DNA from: Euryarchaeota archaeon UBA128
Lineage (GTDB): Archaea > Thermoplasmatota > Poseidoniia > Poseidoniales > Poseidoniaceae
Length of the DNA stretch: 8,044 bases
Direction: 5' to 3'
NCBI GenBank assembly: GCA_002496955.1
Contig: DALZ01000184.1
Location: 18,794 to 26,837 of the forward strand
This document shows, in pieces, positions 6,533 through 8,044 of this stretch. The number at the start of each line of letters is the position of its first letter. Positions within the stretch are counted from its first letter, which is position 1. The notes under the pieces are model-generated. The model was given only the letters and a program-made list of their open reading frames with translations, did not search any database and had not been told where the DNA came from. The position numbers and the translations under genes are program-made.

Positions 6533-7231
6533 ATTTGATAGGGCGATAAAGTCCTGTTCAAAAGAGTACAAACAGAGAATTAATCCAACAAACAATGCAT
6601 ATTCAGCAAATGCAGCCACATCTATGGCTTCCTGTATACGATCTAGAGTGAAAATGGTGTCATCTTCAAGACCATAATCATCTAGGTCACTGAATGCTCG
6701 TACGATCGCTTGAGTCATAACGATGTATGATGTTATGGATAAACCGATGCTCAATCTTCGAAGATTCTTGCCTCGTCGGTTAGCATTGGGAATAGCAAAG
6801 TGTGAAATGACCGCCCAGAGCAACCCGACTTGGAATACTAAAGAAGCAGTGATAATGTGTAATGCCAGGTGGTCATACATATCAGCAAATGACATTATGA
6901 ATAAGTTTGCACCAGTAAACAAACCACAACATAAAGCTAAATCTAGCAACTTACTACGGCTAATTCTGCGATATTCCTGCCACATTCGATAAGCAAACAC
7001 CATTTGAACTAGACCGGATACTGCCAAACCGACCGTGAACACGAGTTGCTCTAAACCGGGGTAGTCAGCCTCAGAAATAAAAAAAGGGAAGTCTCTGGAA
7101 TTACCGCTGATTATGTGAATCAGCATGGCAAATGGGACAGTGGTGGCAGGTAACAACCAACTGGTCCGGATAATTATCCGATCAGGAATAAATTTCCCCG
7201 CAACAATAATCCCATTGCCAGCGTTCTTCAC
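6518..7231 (-). CDS. Frag1/DRAM/Sfk1-family six-helix membrane protein
   Basis: About 237 residues with six predicted membrane helices, at about 25-42, 60-81, 95-115, 121-145, 157-178 and 200-223 (numbered from the GTG at 7231). The family is recognised by the loop after helix 1, FPFFISEADYPGLEQLVF (48-65), which matches the PYISDTG...PE pattern of human DRAM1, and by the end of the last helix, AEYALFVGLILCLYSFEQDF (209-228), which matches its E-W-x(n)-F-x(n)-T-F-x-Q-D-F pattern. The family's biochemical role is poorly defined; eukaryotic members act in lysosomal, Golgi or plasma membranes. No archaeal function is known to me. There is no ATG before the first helix. The frame extends to a TTG at 7276, but the GTG at 7231 is preferred because an AT-rich element at 7261-7270 would place transcription start just before it. 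The start is uncertain; the gene and family are fairly secure. Confidence 0.75.
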   Translation of the reverse strand: MKNAGNGIIVAGKFIPDRIIIRTSWLLPATTVPFAMLIHIISGNSRDFPFFISEADYPGLEQLVFTVGLAVSGLVQMVFAYRMWQEYRRISRSKLLDLALCCGLFTGANLFIMSFADMYDHLALHIITASLVFQVGLLWAVISHFAIPNANRRGKNLRRLSIGLSITSYIVMTQAIVRAFSDLDDYGLEDDTIFTLDRIQEAIDVAAFAEYALFVGLILCLYSFEQDFIALSNSTEE

Positions 7232-7260
7232 CGTAACACCGAGTCTGCCTGTATGCAACC

Positions 7261-7270
7261 TATCTATAAC
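7261..7270. promoter_or_regulatory. Putative TATA element shared by cysS and the DRAM-family gene
   Basis: The sequence reads TATCTATAAC on plus and GTTATAGATA on minus, so it looks TATA-like in both directions. On plus, a start about 26 bases downstream would fall near 7293, a leader of about 15 bases before the cysS ATG (7308). On minus it would fall near 7239, a few bases before the GTG at 7231. This is pattern-based and not confirmed. Confidence 0.4.
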
Positions 7271-7307
7271 CTTCAAGTGTGATGGCCAACACCGCAGCCT
7301 GTTTCAA

Positions 7308-8044
7308 ATGCCTCTAAGAGTCCACGACACACGTCGTCGAGAAAAAGTTCCGTTCAAAACGATGGAACCCGGTAAAGTCTCGATGTATGTTTGTGGGGTA
7401 ACAGTTTACGACAAATGTCATTTAGGCCATGCTAGATGTTATCTTTCATTCGACTTGATTCATCGTTGGCTGGAAGCCTCTGGTTTTGACGTACACTACG
7501 TGCAAAATTTTACTGATATCGATGATAAAATCATCAAACGAGCAAATGAGACTGGCCAAGATTGGCGGCGTATAGTAGAAGAAAACATTACTGGATATTA
7601 TGAAGATATGGACGCCTTAAACATTCTTCGCGCCGATGACTACCCACGGTGTACCGAATACGTTGAAGATATGATTCGCATAACTGAAGACTTAATTGAC
7701 AAAGGTCATGCTTATGCCGCAAATGATGGAGTATACTTTGAAGTTGAGTCTGCGCCCGAAAAGTATGGTCAATTAACCGGTCAAAATATTGACGCAGTGC
7801 GGTCTGGTGCAGGCGGTAGAGTTGGTGATACTGGGTCAGGTAAAAAAGACCACAAGGATTTCGCCTTATGGAAAGCTGCCAAACCGGGCGAGCCGACTTG
7901 GGATTCACCTTGGGGGCCGGGACGCCCGGGGTGGCATATCGAGTGCACTGCGATGTCGCTTGATCATTTTGGCACTCAATTTGACATTCACGGTGGTGGC
8001 CACGACTTGCGTTTCCCGCATCATGAAGCAGAGATATTCCAGGG
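7308..8044 (+). CDS. cysS: Cysteinyl-tRNA synthetase (partial, C-terminus off the right edge)
   Basis: It attaches cysteine to tRNA-Cys in the cytoplasm. The frame is open from the ATG at 7308 to the window edge, giving 245 residues that cover the N-terminal half of the class I catalytic core. The typical start is present: EPGKVSMYVCGVTVYD (20-35), followed by the HIGH signature as HLGH (38-41). Further landmarks are FTDIDDKIIKRAN (68-80), KDFALWK (183-189), PGWHIECTAMS (207-217) and FPHHEAEIFQ (236-245). The zinc that recognises cysteine is expected to be held by C29, C213, H238 and E242, all present. The KMSKS loop and the tRNA-binding domain lie beyond the window. No ATG is available further upstream in frame near the gene, and the preceding TATA-like element fits a short leader. 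An apparently intact direct-charging enzyme argues that this organism does not rely solely on the SepRS/SepCysS route. Confidence 0.96.
   Translation, partial: MPLRVHDTRRREKVPFKTMEPGKVSMYVCGVTVYDKCHLGHARCYLSFDLIHRWLEASGFDVHYVQNFTDIDDKIIKRANETGQDWRRIVEENITGYYEDMDALNILRADDYPRCTEYVEDMIRITEDLIDKGHAYAANDGVYFEVESAPEKYGQLTGQNIDAVRSGAGGRVGDTGSGKKDHKDFALWKAAKPGEPTWDSPWGPGRPGWHIECTAMSLDHFGTQFDIHGGGHDLRFPHHEAEIFQ

Noticed and set aside
7282..7317. Tiny plus-strand frame (MANTAACFKCL) just before cysS as a leader peptide
   Set aside because: It holds two cysteines and overlaps the cysS start, which is suggestive of cysteine sensing. However, 11 codons with no ribosome site and no attenuator structure are not enough to claim one.

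Overview
The window looks like chromosomal DNA of a free-living archaeon, most likely a marine planktonic euryarchaeon of the Marine Group II / Poseidoniales type or a close Thermoplasmatota relative. The evidence is a TATA-binding protein (TBP), a GHMP-type mevalonate kinase for archaeal isoprenoid lipids, TATA-like elements placed for leaderless or short-leader transcripts, and a large secreted protein with CARDB- and PKD-like modules. The lineage is inferred from gene content only.

Layout. Bases 1-1803 (minus) are one uninterrupted reading frame that leaves the window at base 1. It encodes the first 601 residues of a secreted or membrane-anchored multidomain protein, and its C-terminus is missing. 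Next come TBP (1869-2483, minus), with a good TATA box giving a leaderless start, and mevalonate kinase (2554-3717, minus). A 120-base divergent spacer separates these from a plus-strand pair: a membrane-anchored iron-sulfur oxidoreductase (3838-5889) and a stand-alone class I glutamine amidotransferase (5894-6532), 4 bases apart and probably one operon. A convergent minus-strand gene (6518-about 7231) encodes a six-helix Frag1/DRAM-family membrane protein whose end overlaps the amidotransferase end by 15 bases. The last gene, cysS (7308 to the right edge, plus), diverges from it and is cut by the window after 245 codons.

How the genes relate. Most are unrelated housekeeping genes packed tightly: transcription initiation (TBP), isoprenoid synthesis (mevalonate kinase) and tRNA charging (CysRS). 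The most interesting gene is the HdrDE-like fusion. Its architecture is a NarI-like heme-b membrane domain, two 4Fe-4S clusters and two CCG domains. This matches the EMO type of electron-transfer-flavoprotein:quinone oxidoreductase better than a methanogen heterodisulfide reductase, and suggests that electrons from fatty-acid or amino-acid oxidation enter the quinone pool here. Other points worth a second look are an insertion of about 20 residues in the second TBP repeat, a DRAM/Frag1 protein in an archaeon, and the new surface protein at the left edge. I found no tRNA, rRNA, CRISPR array, insertion sequence or phage gene, and no clear evidence of a new multi-gene system.
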